From: VRUE01 sp963703175
Lineage (GTDB): Bacteria; Actinomycetota; Thermoleophilia; Solirubrobacterales; 70-9
Reading direction: 5' to 3'
Assembly: GCA_963703175.1 (NCBI GenBank)
Contig: OY969794.1
Span: 2,170,001-2,234,000 of the forward strand
Length of the DNA: 64,000 nucleotides
The translations under genes were made by a program, and so were the position numbers. Numbering within the stretch: position 1 is the first letter of the stretch; each line of letters begins with the position of its first letter. A model generated the notes under the pieces. That model searched no databases. It was not told where the DNA came from and worked only from the letters and a program-made list of their open reading frames with translations. Positions 33,933 through 44,451 of this stretch are shown piece after piece.

Positions 33933-35821
33933 GCGACTCCTCGGAACGATCGGCTTTCAGCGGGCGAACCGCCTGGGCTCGCAGCCTGCAGGAACCGCTG
34001 CGCGATTTCCTCACCACCGAGACCGGCAGCGCCAGCGTGCTTCTGGTCGCGGCGCTTGTGGCCATCGCGTGGGCCAACATCGATCTCTCTTCTTACGAGA
34101 GCGTCTGGCACACGCACCTCTCGATCCAGGTCGGTAGTTCGGGCATCTCCCAGACCCTTCGCGACTGGGTCAACAGCGGGCTGATGACCCTTTTCTTCTT
34201 CGTCATCGGACTCGAGGTCCGGCGCGAGTTCGACCTAGGCGAGCTGCGCGAGCGCCGCCGCCTGATGCTGCCCTTGCTTGCCGGCCTGGGCGGGATGGCG
34301 GTGCCGGTCGCGATCTACCTTGCGATTAACGGCGGCCACAGCTCGGCGCAGGGGTGGGGGGTGGCGATGTCAACCGACACCGCCTTTGCCCTCGGCATGC
34401 TGGCCTTGGTCGGACCCCGGTTCCCCGACCGGTTGCGCGGCTTCATGCTGACGATCATCGTCGTCGATGACGTGCTCGCGCTGCTAGTCATCGCCATCGC
34501 CTACAGCGGCGACGTCAGCCTCGAACCCCTACTGATCGCCGTCGCGGTTTTCGGCCTGATCCTCGCCATCCGTGCGGCAGGTGTCCGCCTCGGCCTCGTC
34601 TACGTCCTGCTCGCCGCGGTCGCCTGGGTGGCGCTGTTTGAATCGGGCGTCGATCCGATCGTGCTCGGCCTGGCGGTCGGCCTGATCACTTGGGCCTATC
34701 CGGCCGGCCGAGGTGAGCTGGAGCGGGCGACGGACCTGTTCCGCAGCTTCCGCGAGCAACCAACGCCGGAGCTTGCCCGCACCGCCCGCGCCGGGTTGGA
34801 GGCGGCTGTCTCGCCGAACGCCAGGCTGCTGCAGCTCTACCACCCGTGGACCAGCTACGCGATCGTGCCGCTGTTTGCGCTGGCCAACGTCGGCATCGCG
34901 CTCAATGGCGACTTCCTCGCGCGCGCCTACTCGTCACCGATCACGCTTGGAATCATCTTCGGCTACGTGCTCGGCAAGCCCGTAGGCGTTGCTGGCACCT
35001 CCTGGCTGGTGACCAAGCTGAGCCGCGGCCGGTTGCGGCCGCCGGTGGGTTGGGCGGCGACTGCTGGAGGGGGCGCGATCGCCGGAATCGGCTTTACCGT
35101 CTCCCTGCTAATCGCGGCGCTCGCCTTCCACGGGGCCGAGCTGCGCGAGGCGAAGCTCGGCGTGCTCAGCGCCGCGCTCGGCGCTTCCGCCTTGACCTGG
35201 CTTGTCTTCCGCGCCACCGCGATGCTCCCCCGCCGGGCGCGGATCCGTGCCCTGCTGGGCAGCTCGGAGGCGCTCACCGACCTCGGCGTGCCGGTCGATC
35301 CCGAGCGCGATCATGTGCGCGGCCCCGCCGAGGCTCCGGTAACGGTGGTCGAGTACGGCGACTTCGAGTGCCCGTACTGCGGCAGGGCCGAGCCGGTCAT
35401 GCGCGAGCTGCTGGGCGACTTCGGCGATGTCCGCTACGTCTGGCGCCACCTGCCGCTCTCCGACGTCCATCCGAATGCCGAGCTCGCCGCTGAGGCGGCG
35501 GAGGCGGCGGCCGCCCAGGGCGCCTTCTGGGAGATGCACGACCTGCTGCTCGACCACCAGGGCGATCTGCGCCCACTCGACCTCCACGCTTACGCCGAGC
35601 AGCTGGATCTCGACCTCGACCGCTACCGCGAGGACCTACGCCACCATGCCCACGCACCCCGGGTAGAGGAAGACGTCGACTCGGCCGACATCAGCGGCGT
35701 CACCGGCACGCCGACCTTCTTCGTCAACGAGCGCCGCCACGAGGGCGCCTACGACATCGACACCCTCTCAGCCGCGGTTCGGGCAGCCCGCGCCCGCTCG
35801 GCCATTGCCGGCCCTGCGTAA
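33929..35821 (+). CDS. nhaA: Na+/H+ antiporter NhaA fused to DsbA-like thioredoxin domain
   Basis: A 630-aa fusion. Residues 20-435 are NhaA with about twelve helices: FFFVIGLEVRREF, MSTDTAFALGML, and the ion-binding pair Asp180-Asp181 in VVDDVLALL. Residues 455-625 are a DsbA/DSBA-oxidoreductase thioredoxin fold with the active site ECPYCGRAEP (Cys481, Cys484) and the cis-Pro region GVTGTPTFFVNE. The NhaA-thioredoxin fusion is known from actinobacteria. It could couple sodium/proton exchange to a redox signal, but this is inference. Confidence 0.92.
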   Translation: MSDSSERSAFSGRTAWARSLQEPLRDFLTTETGSASVLLVAALVAIAWANIDLSSYESVWHTHLSIQVGSSGISQTLRDWVNSGLMTLFFFVIGLEVRREFDLGELRERRRLMLPLLAGLGGMAVPVAIYLAINGGHSSAQGWGVAMSTDTAFALGMLALVGPRFPDRLRGFMLTIIVVDDVLALLVIAIAYSGDVSLEPLLIAVAVFGLILAIRAAGVRLGLVYVLLAAVAWVALFESGVDPIVLGLAVGLITWAYPAGRGELERATDLFRSFREQPTPELARTARAGLEAAVSPNARLLQLYHPWTSYAIVPLFALANVGIALNGDFLARAYSSPITLGIIFGYVLGKPVGVAGTSWLVTKLSRGRLRPPVGWAATAGGGAIAGIGFTVSLLIAALAFHGAELREAKLGVLSAALGASALTWLVFRATAMLPRRARIRALLGSSEALTDLGVPVDPERDHVRGPAEAPVTVVEYGDFECPYCGRAEPVMRELLGDFGDVRYVWRHLPLSDVHPNAELAAEAAEAAAAQGAFWEMHDLLLDHQGDLRPLDLHAYAEQLDLDLDRYREDLRHHAHAPRVEEDVDSADISGVTGTPTFFVNERRHEGAYDIDTLSAAVRAARARSAIAGPA

Positions 35822-35848
35822 CTCCTGTGACCCGCCGTAGTCGTCTGA

Positions 35849-36190
35849 CTACTGATTAGGGACGCTGCGCGCCTGCTCCTCGACCGTCAGCTCGGCGGTC
35901 GGGTTGGCCTCGAGGCGCTCGTCGGGGATCTGCGCACCGCTCTGGGTCGATTGCCCGTAGGTGCCTGCATCCAGGCGGGCCTCGGCTCGCTCGACGGAAG
36001 CCAGCCGGGCTTTCAGGTCCTGACTGCGGCCAGCGTCGAGCTCGTCTTGGTAGAGGTTCTCCGAGTTGAGGTCGCCGGGCTCTACTCGACCGTCTCCCTC
36101 CTCGGGGCCTTCGCGCTCGATCCTCGCGATCTCCTGCTCGATCTGCTCCCGCTCGCGGGCAAGCAGCTCTTTGGCGCGCTCCGGATCCAC
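35849..36190 (-). CDS. DksA/TraR-like protein lacking zinc-finger cysteines
   Basis: A 113-aa protein with a charged N-terminal coiled coil (residues 1-70, LLAREREQIEQEIARIER, LKARLASVERAEARLDAGTYG). The C-terminal segment aligns by eye with the DksA zinc finger, where GTYGxCxxCGxxIPxxRLEAxPxAxxCxxCQ becomes GTYGQSTQSGAQIP, DERLEANPTAELTVEEQ. All four zinc cysteines are replaced (Ser, Ser, Thr, Glu). The fold may persist without metal. DksA-type proteins bind the RNA polymerase secondary channel; whether this one does is unknown. Confidence 0.72.
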   Translation of the reverse strand: MDPERAKELLAREREQIEQEIARIEREGPEEGDGRVEPGDLNSENLYQDELDAGRSQDLKARLASVERAEARLDAGTYGQSTQSGAQIPDERLEANPTAELTVEEQARSVPNQ

Positions 36191-36219
36191 GCGGACACCG
36201 TAGCGCAGTGCTCCGACTC

Positions 36220-36744
36220 CTATGACCGCGCGAAGAGGGCCTCTACGGCCGCCCGAAATGAGACTGGATCGATCGCGGGGAAGCGGTACAGCTCGGGCTC
36301 GATCGCTTCGAACTGTATGAGGGCGTCGGCGGGGTTGACCAGGTGCGCGGCGATCATCTCCCGAACGTCGCGAATGTCCTGCTCATGCCCGCGCTCCGCC
36401 TTCGATAGCGCCTGGGCAACAGGATCGAAGTGGTGGAACGAGAGCCTGCCCTCCCGGCGGATCAGGGGGCTTCGATCCTCCCATCCTCGAGGCAACGGGA
36501 TGAAATCCGACGGGGCTGCCAGCTCGACGTTGAGGTTCAGTTTCTCCTTGAGTCGAGGTATCTCGCGCAAGATCTCGTCGCGATCTGGAATGAGCTTGAT
36601 GTCGATGTCGATCGTCGTATCTCGCCAGCCATGAAGAACCGCGGTTGCCCCGCCGGTGAGATAGACGTGACCGTCCACATCGACGGCTCGCCCCAATTCA
36701 CGCATGAACCGCTCGATGCGGGAGGAGTCGACTAGCTCGCGCAT
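36220..36744 (-). CDS. Nucleotidyltransferase-fold protein (DUF6036-like)
   Basis: A 174-aa protein with the nucleotidyltransferase core YLTGGATAVLHGWRDTTIDIDI: the Gly-Gly loop followed 12 residues later by Asp-x-Asp metal ligands. The helical tail carries DIRDVREMI, typical of AbiEii/DUF6036-type proteins. Such genes are often the toxin or substrate-modifying half of two-gene modules. It overlaps the 94-aa partner by 13 bases (36732-36744), which speaks for coupled expression. Confidence 0.75.
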   Translation of the reverse strand: MRELVDSSRIERFMRELGRAVDVDGHVYLTGGATAVLHGWRDTTIDIDIKLIPDRDEILREIPRLKEKLNLNVELAAPSDFIPLPRGWEDRSPLIRREGRLSFHHFDPVAQALSKAERGHEQDIRDVREMIAAHLVNPADALIQFEAIEPELYRFPAIDPVSFRAAVEALFARS

Positions 36745-37016
36745 GCTGCCGCCCGCTCGAAGCTGACGAGCCGGCGGATGAGGGCGTTATATGCAGAGTG
36801 CGCACCGTTGCCCTTCTCGGATGCGAGAAGCAGATAGAGCTTGTGCTCGGCGTACGGGATTGGAGAAGACAGCTCGACGCCCACCGATCGCAGACGGGAC
36901 GCCCCGATCGAGACGAGCAAGGCCTCGGCGGATTCGCGGCCTGCTTTCAGATCGGTGACCCCGTCTTGCACCAGACGAGCGCCCGGGAGCGATTGCAACT
37001 CAGCCGACGTACTCAT
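36732..37016 (-). CDS. Small partner of the nucleotidyltransferase gene
   Basis: A 94-aa protein upstream of and overlapping the nucleotidyltransferase gene. It is mainly helical (GVTDLKAGRESAEALLVSIG, AEHKLYLLLASEKG, AYNALIRRLVSFERAA) with no catalytic motif. The order small protein first, nucleotidyltransferase second, and the overlap resemble toxin-antitoxin pairs. The role as antitoxin is inference. Confidence 0.6.
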   Translation of the reverse strand: MSTSAELQSLPGARLVQDGVTDLKAGRESAEALLVSIGASRLRSVGVELSSPIPYAEHKLYLLLASEKGNGAHSAYNALIRRLVSFERAAACAS

Positions 37017-37043
37017 CGTCGTCAGGGTACCGACCCGGGTTTT

Positions 37044-37388
37044 CTAATTCGGCGGCTGCACGGAGGCGGATGGATCGGATCCGTCCGCACCGTTGCTCTT
37101 TCTCGGCCGCGTGACGATGTGGTCGACGACCCGTTCGCCGTCGACGCTGAGGATGCGCACGTACGCGGTGTAAGGGCCCTTGGGGCCGCTGAAATGGCAC
37201 TGGAACCGGGTGCCGACCTCGGCTGGGACACCCGCCGGGCATCGCATGTCGGTGGGGCGGTAGCCGGTGTGCTTGACGACGAAGGTCGTGACGGTGCGCT
37301 CCGTCGCGTGCGGCCTGACCGTGCTGCTTTCGCTGCAGCCCGCGAGCAGGATGGCGAGGCACGCGATGACTGGGGCGATCCGCCGCAC
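37044..37388 (-). CDS. Small lipoprotein with DUF4333-like domain
   Basis: GTG 37388 gives a 114-aa protein with a lipoprotein leader (VIACLAILLAGC, Cys18). The extracytoplasmic domain has two Cys (MRCPAGVPAEVGTRFQC), a pattern I associate with DUF4333-type small actinobacterial lipoproteins. A longer frame reaches 37439 but would put extra residues before the basic start. The gene is divergent from lon. Confidence 0.65.
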   Translation of the reverse strand: MRRIAPVIACLAILLAGCSESSTVRPHATERTVTTFVVKHTGYRPTDMRCPAGVPAEVGTRFQCHFSGPKGPYTAYVRILSVDGERVVDHIVTRPRKSNGADGSDPSASVQPPN

Positions 37389-37426
37389 GCCGCCAGTATG
37401 AGCAGCGCTTCGGGCGCCAACCGAGT

Positions 37427-37454
37427 TGACCTGACGCATCGCCGCGCTATCCTG
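37427..37454 (+). promoter_or_regulatory. Promoter upstream of lon
   Basis: TTGACC at 37427-37432 and TATCCT at 37449-37454 with a 16-base spacer, ending 32 bases before the lon ATG. No HspR-type HAIR repeat (CTTGAGT inverted repeat) is visible around it. Confidence 0.4.
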
Positions 37455-37486
37455 TTGGAAGACTAACTACAGAAACTGGACTGGAT

Positions 37487-39770
<2,284 letters not shown>

Positions 39771-39790
<20 letters not shown>

Positions 39791-40088
39791 CTGCGCACCG
39801 GTGCCGCCCGAGCTGCGGGCGGCCGCCGGCTTGCTCGAGCGTCGCTGGACGCTGGCGACGATCTACGCCTGCTCCAGCGGCGCTAGTCGCTTCAACGAGT
39901 TCCGCCAGTCGCTACCCGGGGTCTCGCCGACGACTCTGTCCGAGCGCCTTGAGCAGCTCGAGGCCGAGCAGATCGTCGAGCGGCGCCTGGTGCCGGGTCG
40001 CCCGCCGCACACCGAGTACGTACTGACCTCGCGTGGCGAGCGCCTCGCCGCGCTAGTCGCGGGCCTGCTCGACGCCGGTCAGCGCTGA
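39771..40088 (+). CDS. HxlR-family transcriptional regulator
   Basis: ATG 39771 gives a 105-aa winged-helix protein: LLERRWTLATIYACSSGASRFNEFRQSLPGVSPTTLSERL is the HxlR signature in two halves, followed by the wing IVERRLVPGRPPHTEYVLT. An N-terminal C-x-x-C (RCRSC) is present, and HxlR members use such Cys to sense reactive species. The start lies within the last codons of lon, so both may be read together. The target could be the divergent or neighbouring MFS/quinone reductase genes (inference). Confidence 0.82.
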
Positions 40089-40091
40089 TTA

Positions 40092-40129
40092 TGGAACTTT
40101 GTGTCCCCTACGAGGGACACAAAGTTCCA
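40092..40129. terminator. Perfect 16-bp hairpin between hxlR and the MFS gene
   Basis: TGGAACTTTGTGTCCC is followed by the loop CTACGA and the exact reverse complement GGGACACAAAGTTCCA. It lies in the convergent gap and could end transcription in both directions, although no T-run follows. A related hairpin occurs at 56706. Confidence 0.55.
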
Positions 40130-40160
40130 CTGAGTTGGGTCGGGCACGGCTGACCTGCAG

Positions 40161-41566
40161 CTACTCGATGCCCTCCTGTTTGCCCGCGGGCATCAGGATG
40201 CGCGCTGCCACGTAGCCGATGCCGAGCATCGCGGCTCCGACGTAGAAGGCGATCTCCATCGCGGCGGCGAAGTTCCCGGGGCCCGCGGCGCCGGTCAGAT
40301 CCGTAGCGCCGGCGACGATGCTGCCCATGATCGCCATGCCGACCGCCGAGCCGAAGTTGCGGAAGGTCTGAACGATGCCGGAGCCCTGGCCGCGCATCGA
40401 GTCGGGGAGCCGGTTGAGCGCGTCGGTGTTGAGCGGCGAGAAGGTGAGGCCGAAGCCGGCGCCGGTCAGCAGCATCCCGATCAGGGTTTCGGAGTGGCTC
40501 AGTTCCGAGAGCTCGCCCGCCCAGACGATCATCCCAATCGTGCCCAAGAGAAAGCCGATCGAGGCCGGTTTCTTGGCGCCGTACTTGTCCATCCAGCCGC
40601 CGCCGATACGCGCGGCGACGAAGAACGAGTAGAACATCGTCAGGATCGAGAAGCCCGCCTGGGTCGGTTCTTGACCGACCGCGATCTGGAAGTACATGCT
40701 GCCGAAGAAGAAGACCGCCAGCCAGGGGCCGAAGACGAGGAAGGTAAGGAGATTGTCTACCGCGAACGGCCGGTTGGCGATCATCGCGTTGATGTCGATC
40801 AGCGGGTCTTCGGTCTTGCGCTCGACCGAGACGAAGAGGGCGAGGACCGCCAGTCCGGCGACGATCGAGCCAAGCGTGGCCGGGCTATCCCAGCCCCATT
40901 CGGTGGATTGCTGGATCCCAAGCACGGTAAGGCCCATCCCGACGACGATCAGAACCGCGCCGCGCACGTCCAGCCGGGCCGGGTTTTTGACGTCGTTGAG
41001 CTTGGCGAATTTGAACTCGATCAGCGAGAGCAGCGCAACCGGCACGTTGATCCAGAAGATCGCCCGCCAGGTCCAGAACTCGGTCAGGTAGGAGCCGGCA
41101 ACCGGCCCGATAGCGGTGAACAGCCCGCTGACGATGAAGAAAATCGCCAGACCCTTGCCGCGCTCGTTCCCGGGAAGGCGTCGAGCACCAGGACCGTCGC
41201 CGAGGGAATCAGCAGCCCCCCGCCGACACCCTGCAGGACCCGGAAGAAGATCAACCATGGGACCGAGAGCTCGGCGCTGTCCGGCACCAGGCCGCACATC
41301 AGCGAGCTGCCGGCGAAGAGGACGATCCCGGTGATGACGATTCGGCGATGGCCGAAAATGTCGCCGAGCCTGCCGCCGAGCGCGACGAAGGCGGCGGTGG
41401 AGAGCGCGTAGGCGGTGACCAGCCACTGCACCGCGGTCTCGGAGAGGTGCAGGTCGCTCTGGATCGTCGTCGCCGAGATGCTGACAATCGTGAAGTCGAT
41501 CATCACCATCGCCATCGCTGGGACGAGTGGCCAAAGGACGCGGTAGCGCTGGAATTCGTTGGGCAT
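40161..41566 (-). pseudogene. DHA2-type MFS drug/multidrug transporter, frameshifted
   Basis: Two frames together make one 14-helix major facilitator. The first part (ATG 41566, about 130 codons) holds helices 1-4 with TIQSDLHLSETAVQWLVTAYALS, GGRLGDIFGHRR and RVLQGVGGGLLIPSA. The rest, from about 41170 on, continues in another frame with NERGKGLAIFFIVSGLFTAIGP and TWRAIFWINVP. A single missing base in the CCCGGGA at 41168-41175 explains the break. Either a sequencing error or a recent inactivation. The intact protein would export small molecules with proton exchange. It is divergent from the quinone reductase gene. Confidence 0.82.
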
Positions 41567-41619
41567 TTCGGCGGCTCCTTTCGGAGGGGAAGAGAGGCTG
41601 GAGGGATAGGATCCTGCCA

Positions 41620-42588
41620 GTGAAGGCGGCGGCGATATACGAGAACGGTCCTCCCGATGTGCTGCGCTATGAGGACGTCCCCGATCCGACCTGCCCCGAC
41701 GGCTACGTGCTGCTCGATGTCGAGGCGATCAGCATCGAGGGCGGCGATCTCCTCGCCCGCGCCGGCTCGCCGCCATCGTCGACGCCGTACATCGTCGGCT
41801 ATCTCTGTGCGGGCACGGTGATCGAGGTCGGCGCTGGGGTCGAGACTCCCGCTGTCGGCGAGAAGGTGGTCGCTCTCAACGCGAATGGCTCACATGCCGA
41901 GAAGCGGTCCGTGCCGGCGGCCATGACTTGGCCCGTCCCCGAGGGGCTCGACCCTGCGGTGGCCGCCTGTGTCCCGGTCGCTTACGGCACCGCGCAGGAG
42001 TGCCTCTTCACTGCTGCGAACCTCGAGCAGGGGCAGACCGTGCTCATACAAGCCGGCGCCGGCGGTGTTGGGATGGCGGCCATTCAGATGGCCAAGCAGG
42101 CGGGCGCGACGGTGATTTCGACCGCTTCGGGCGACGAGAAACTCGAGCGCTTGAAGTCGTTTGGGCTCGACCACGGCATCAACTATGCGAACGAAAGCTT
42201 TGTCGACCGGGTCCGCGAGCTGACCGACGGTCGCGGCGTCGACGTCATCCTCGACTCGATCGGCGGCAAGAACCTAGTGGACGGGATAGAGGCGTTGGCC
42301 TATCGCGGGACGCTGGTCAGCGTTGGCGTCGCCGCCCGGTCCGGCTCCGACGTCGAGGCCAAATTGCTCTGGGGCAAGAACAACACCCTGCGCGGCGTCT
42401 ATCTGGGCGGGGCGATGCTGGCCGAGTACGCCAGAGTCCACCCGATGATCTCCGACTTGATCGGGCGTGTGGCCAGTGGAGACCTTCACGTCGAGATCGA
42501 CAGGTCGTTCCCGCTCGCCGAAGCGGCCGCGGCCCACGAGTACCTGGAGGGCCGCAATGCCTTTGGCCGAGTAGTGATGGCGCCCTGA
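41620..42588 (+). CDS. Zinc-free quinone oxidoreductase-like (MDR family)
   Basis: GTG 41620 gives a 322-aa medium-chain reductase. N-terminal catalytic fold (VKAAAIYENGPPDVLRYEDVP), then the NADPH site QAGAGGVGMAAIQMAKQAGATVI and DVILDSIGGKNL. Zinc-binding Cys/His are absent, as in quinone oxidoreductase (QOR/ζ-crystallin). It is 53 bases from the divergent MFS gene, and the two may be coregulated. Confidence 0.87.
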   Translation: MKAAAIYENGPPDVLRYEDVPDPTCPDGYVLLDVEAISIEGGDLLARAGSPPSSTPYIVGYLCAGTVIEVGAGVETPAVGEKVVALNANGSHAEKRSVPAAMTWPVPEGLDPAVAACVPVAYGTAQECLFTAANLEQGQTVLIQAGAGGVGMAAIQMAKQAGATVISTASGDEKLERLKSFGLDHGINYANESFVDRVRELTDGRGVDVILDSIGGKNLVDGIEALAYRGTLVSVGVAARSGSDVEAKLLWGKNNTLRGVYLGGAMLAEYARVHPMISDLIGRVASGDLHVEIDRSFPLAEAAAAHEYLEGRNAFGRVVMAP

Positions 42589-42664
42589 CGGAAGGGTTTC
42601 GGCAGCGACGACGAAGAGAGAAGCTCATGGCCAACGCTTCGTTGCACCGACCAGAGGAGACCAG

Positions 42665-43132
42665 TTGAGCAAGGGACTAGCCCTGACCGCCGTCGCTGTG
42701 GCGATTATCGCGATCGTCGCCGGTTGCGGCAGTAGCAGCGACGCGAGCACCTCGTCAGTGACCAAGGCCGAATTCATCGCCCAGGCCGATGCGATCTGCA
42801 AGAAGGGCAACGACGAAATCGAAGCCGATTTCGAAGCCTTCGCCAAGAAGAACGGCCTCGAGGAAAACGAAGAACCCTCCAATGCGCAGGGTGTCGAAAT
42901 CTCCGAAACGATCCTCGTGCCGAACATCGAGAACCAGTCCGAAGAACTGCGCGATCTCGGAGCACCGAGTGGGGACGAAGCTGAAATCTCGGCAATGCTC
43001 GACTCGCTCGACCAAGGCATCGAAGAAGCCGAAGAAGATCCGGAAGCGCTGTTCACCGCCAAGTCGGATCCGTTCGGCCCGGCAAACAAGAAGGCAAGGG
43101 AATACGGCCTCAAGGTCTGCGGTCAGGAATAG
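42665..43132 (+). CDS. Acidic lipoprotein
   Basis: TTG 42665, preceded by AGAGGAGA at 8 bases, gives a 155-aa lipoprotein with the lipobox IVAGC (Cys21). The mature part is strongly acidic and helical (NDEIEADFEAFAKKNGLEENEE, DQGIEEAEEDPEALF). Two Cys (AICKK and KVCGQ) could pair outside the cell. I know such proteins as frequent hypothetical lipoproteins in this clade. Function unknown. Confidence 0.7.
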   Translation: MSKGLALTAVAVAIIAIVAGCGSSSDASTSSVTKAEFIAQADAICKKGNDEIEADFEAFAKKNGLEENEEPSNAQGVEISETILVPNIENQSEELRDLGAPSGDEAEISAMLDSLDQGIEEAEEDPEALFTAKSDPFGPANKKAREYGLKVCGQE

Positions 43133-43201
43133 GCCTGGCTGACCTCGACCAGGCAGATTTGACGAGCGCCGTCGCCTCGGCGCGGCGCTGCGCGCCGGCC
43201 G

Positions 43202-43606
43202 CTAGCCGGCTGAGGACGTGTTCAGTGCCACAGCGGCGTGAATGAGCGCCTTCAACGCCCCTTCATCGATTTTGTCGCCCTCATGGAAATCGATCGCACG
43301 CCTGGTGTTGCCCTCGAGGCTGGAATTGAAGAGCCCTGAAGGGTCCTCCAAGGAGGCGCCCTTGGCGAAGGTCATCTTCACGGCATTCTTGTACGTCTCA
43401 CCGGTGCAGATCATGCCGGCGTGGTACCACACCGGAACGCCTCTCCATTTCCACTCCTCGACGACTTCAGGATCGGCCTGCTTGACGAGAGTTCGGATCC
43501 GAGCGAGCGTCTCGCCTCGCCAATCGTTCAGCTCCTCGATTCTCGCGTCTATCAGCTGAGAGGGAGAATCTCCTCCTTTTCCTTCCTTCGAGCCGCTCTT
43601 CTTCAT
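43202..43606 (-). CDS. DUF1801-like protein
   Basis: A 134-aa soluble protein: RIRTLVKQADPEVVEEWKWRGVPVWYHAG, VKMTFAKGASLEDPSGLFNSSLEGNTRR in two parts, and AIDFHEGDKIDEGALKALI. These are the features of the DUF1801/YdhG-like fold. Function unknown; members are often near regulators of stress genes. Divergent from padR. Confidence 0.8.
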   Translation of the reverse strand: MKKSGSKEGKGGDSPSQLIDARIEELNDWRGETLARIRTLVKQADPEVVEEWKWRGVPVWYHAGMICTGETYKNAVKMTFAKGASLEDPSGLFNSSLEGNTRRAIDFHEGDKIDEGALKALIHAAVALNTSSAG

Positions 43607-43687
43607 GGTTGCTCGCTTCCTTCAAGGTTGTTTCTCGCTCGCCCGTCAGTTGAGTATCCCCGCCGACCGTCGCAAGCGAATGGACGG

Positions 43688-43725
43688 AGACTAACGCGAT
43701 GCGTTACGATATATCGCGTTAGTCT
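43688..43725. promoter_or_regulatory. 13-bp inverted repeat, probable PadR operator
   Basis: AGACTAACGCGAT and its exact reverse complement ATCGCGTTAGTCT are separated by 12 bases. The spacer makes further small palindromes (AACGCGATGCGTT and CGATATATCG), so the site contains nested dyads. It lies 29 bases before the padR ATG and between divergent genes, the usual place for a PadR autorepressor site. Confidence 0.7.
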
Positions 43726-43753
43726 TAATAGAACTTCACCGAAAGGCATTCCG

Positions 43754-44293
43754 ATGCACTACAGATGCAATCCACGACACGGCGTTCAAAGGCGCGAGGA
43801 GTTCGCCCGCAGCCGAGGCTTTCGGCAGGGCCGGGGCAGAGGCGGTCCCCGAGCGAGGCGGGGCGATGTTCGCGCTGCCGCTTTGGGCCTGCTCGCCGAG
43901 CGGCCGATGCACGGCTACGAGATGATCAAGGAGATCGAGGAGCGCACCGAGGGCGCCTGGACTCCGAGCGCCGGTTCGATCTATCCCACCTTGCAGATGC
44001 TCGAGGACGAGGGCTTGATCAGCGGTCAGGAGATCGACGGCAAGCGCCGCTTCACGCTCACCGAGAGCGGCAAGACGGAGCAGCAGTCGCGCGCCGGCGA
44101 GGAGACTCCCTGGGACGCCGTCCGTGCCGGAGCCGACCCGGAGCAGATCCACCTGGGCGACTCAGTGCGCAAGCTGCACCACTCGATCGGCCAGGTCTTC
44201 CACGCCGCTGATGAGAGCCAGCAGCGCCGGGTCCGCGAACTGCTCGACGAAACGCGCCGCAGGATCTACGCGATCCTCGCCGAGGAGGGCTGA
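43754..44293 (+). CDS. PadR-family transcriptional regulator
   Basis: ATG 43754 gives a 179-aa protein. After a basic Arg/Gly-rich N-terminal tail (residues 8-40) comes the PadR winged helix: LGLLAERPMHGYEMIKEIEERTEGAWTPSAGSIYP, then LQMLEDEGLISGQEIDGKRRFTLTESGK, in two parts. A C-terminal helix follows for dimer formation. The family represses its own and nearby genes and responds to phenolics, drugs or other ligands. The 13-bp inverted repeat just upstream is its likely target. No transporter follows, so the controlled gene may be itself or the divergent DUF1801 gene. Confidence 0.88.
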   Translation: MHYRCNPRHGVQRREEFARSRGFRQGRGRGGPRARRGDVRAAALGLLAERPMHGYEMIKEIEERTEGAWTPSAGSIYPTLQMLEDEGLISGQEIDGKRRFTLTESGKTEQQSRAGEETPWDAVRAGADPEQIHLGDSVRKLHHSIGQVFHAADESQQRRVRELLDETRRRIYAILAEEG

Positions 44294-44294
44294 G

Positions 44295-44312
44295 GGCGGC
44301 GCAAGCGCCGCC
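44295..44312 (+). terminator. GC hairpin after padR
   Basis: GGCGGCGC-AA-GCGCCGCC begins two bases after the padR stop. There is no T-run; such GC-only hairpins are common transcription ends in high-GC bacteria, but this role is not proven. Confidence 0.4.
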
Positions 44313-44340
44313 TCGGCCGCTCAGGGTTCGGCCCTGGGGG

Positions 44341-44427
44341 ATGAAGCGCGCGGCCGGGCGGCCTGGCGATCTGGACGACATCGCTACTCTCACCGAGGTC
44401 GAGCGGCAGCAGCGAGACAGCAGCTAA
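44341..44427 (+). pseudogene. Fragment resembling the C-terminus of a nucleotidyltransferase-type protein
   Basis: 28 codons from ATG 44341 read MKRAAGRPGDLDDIATLTEV before a stop. The K-R-A-x-G-R-P-x-D-L-x-D-I pattern is the usual end of AbiEii/DUF6036-type nucleotidyltransferases, and nothing of the rest of such a protein is left upstream. Probably a remnant; alternatively a random short frame. Confidence 0.35.
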
Positions 44428-44451
44428 GGCCCGCGAACTTAGACTGCAGGC

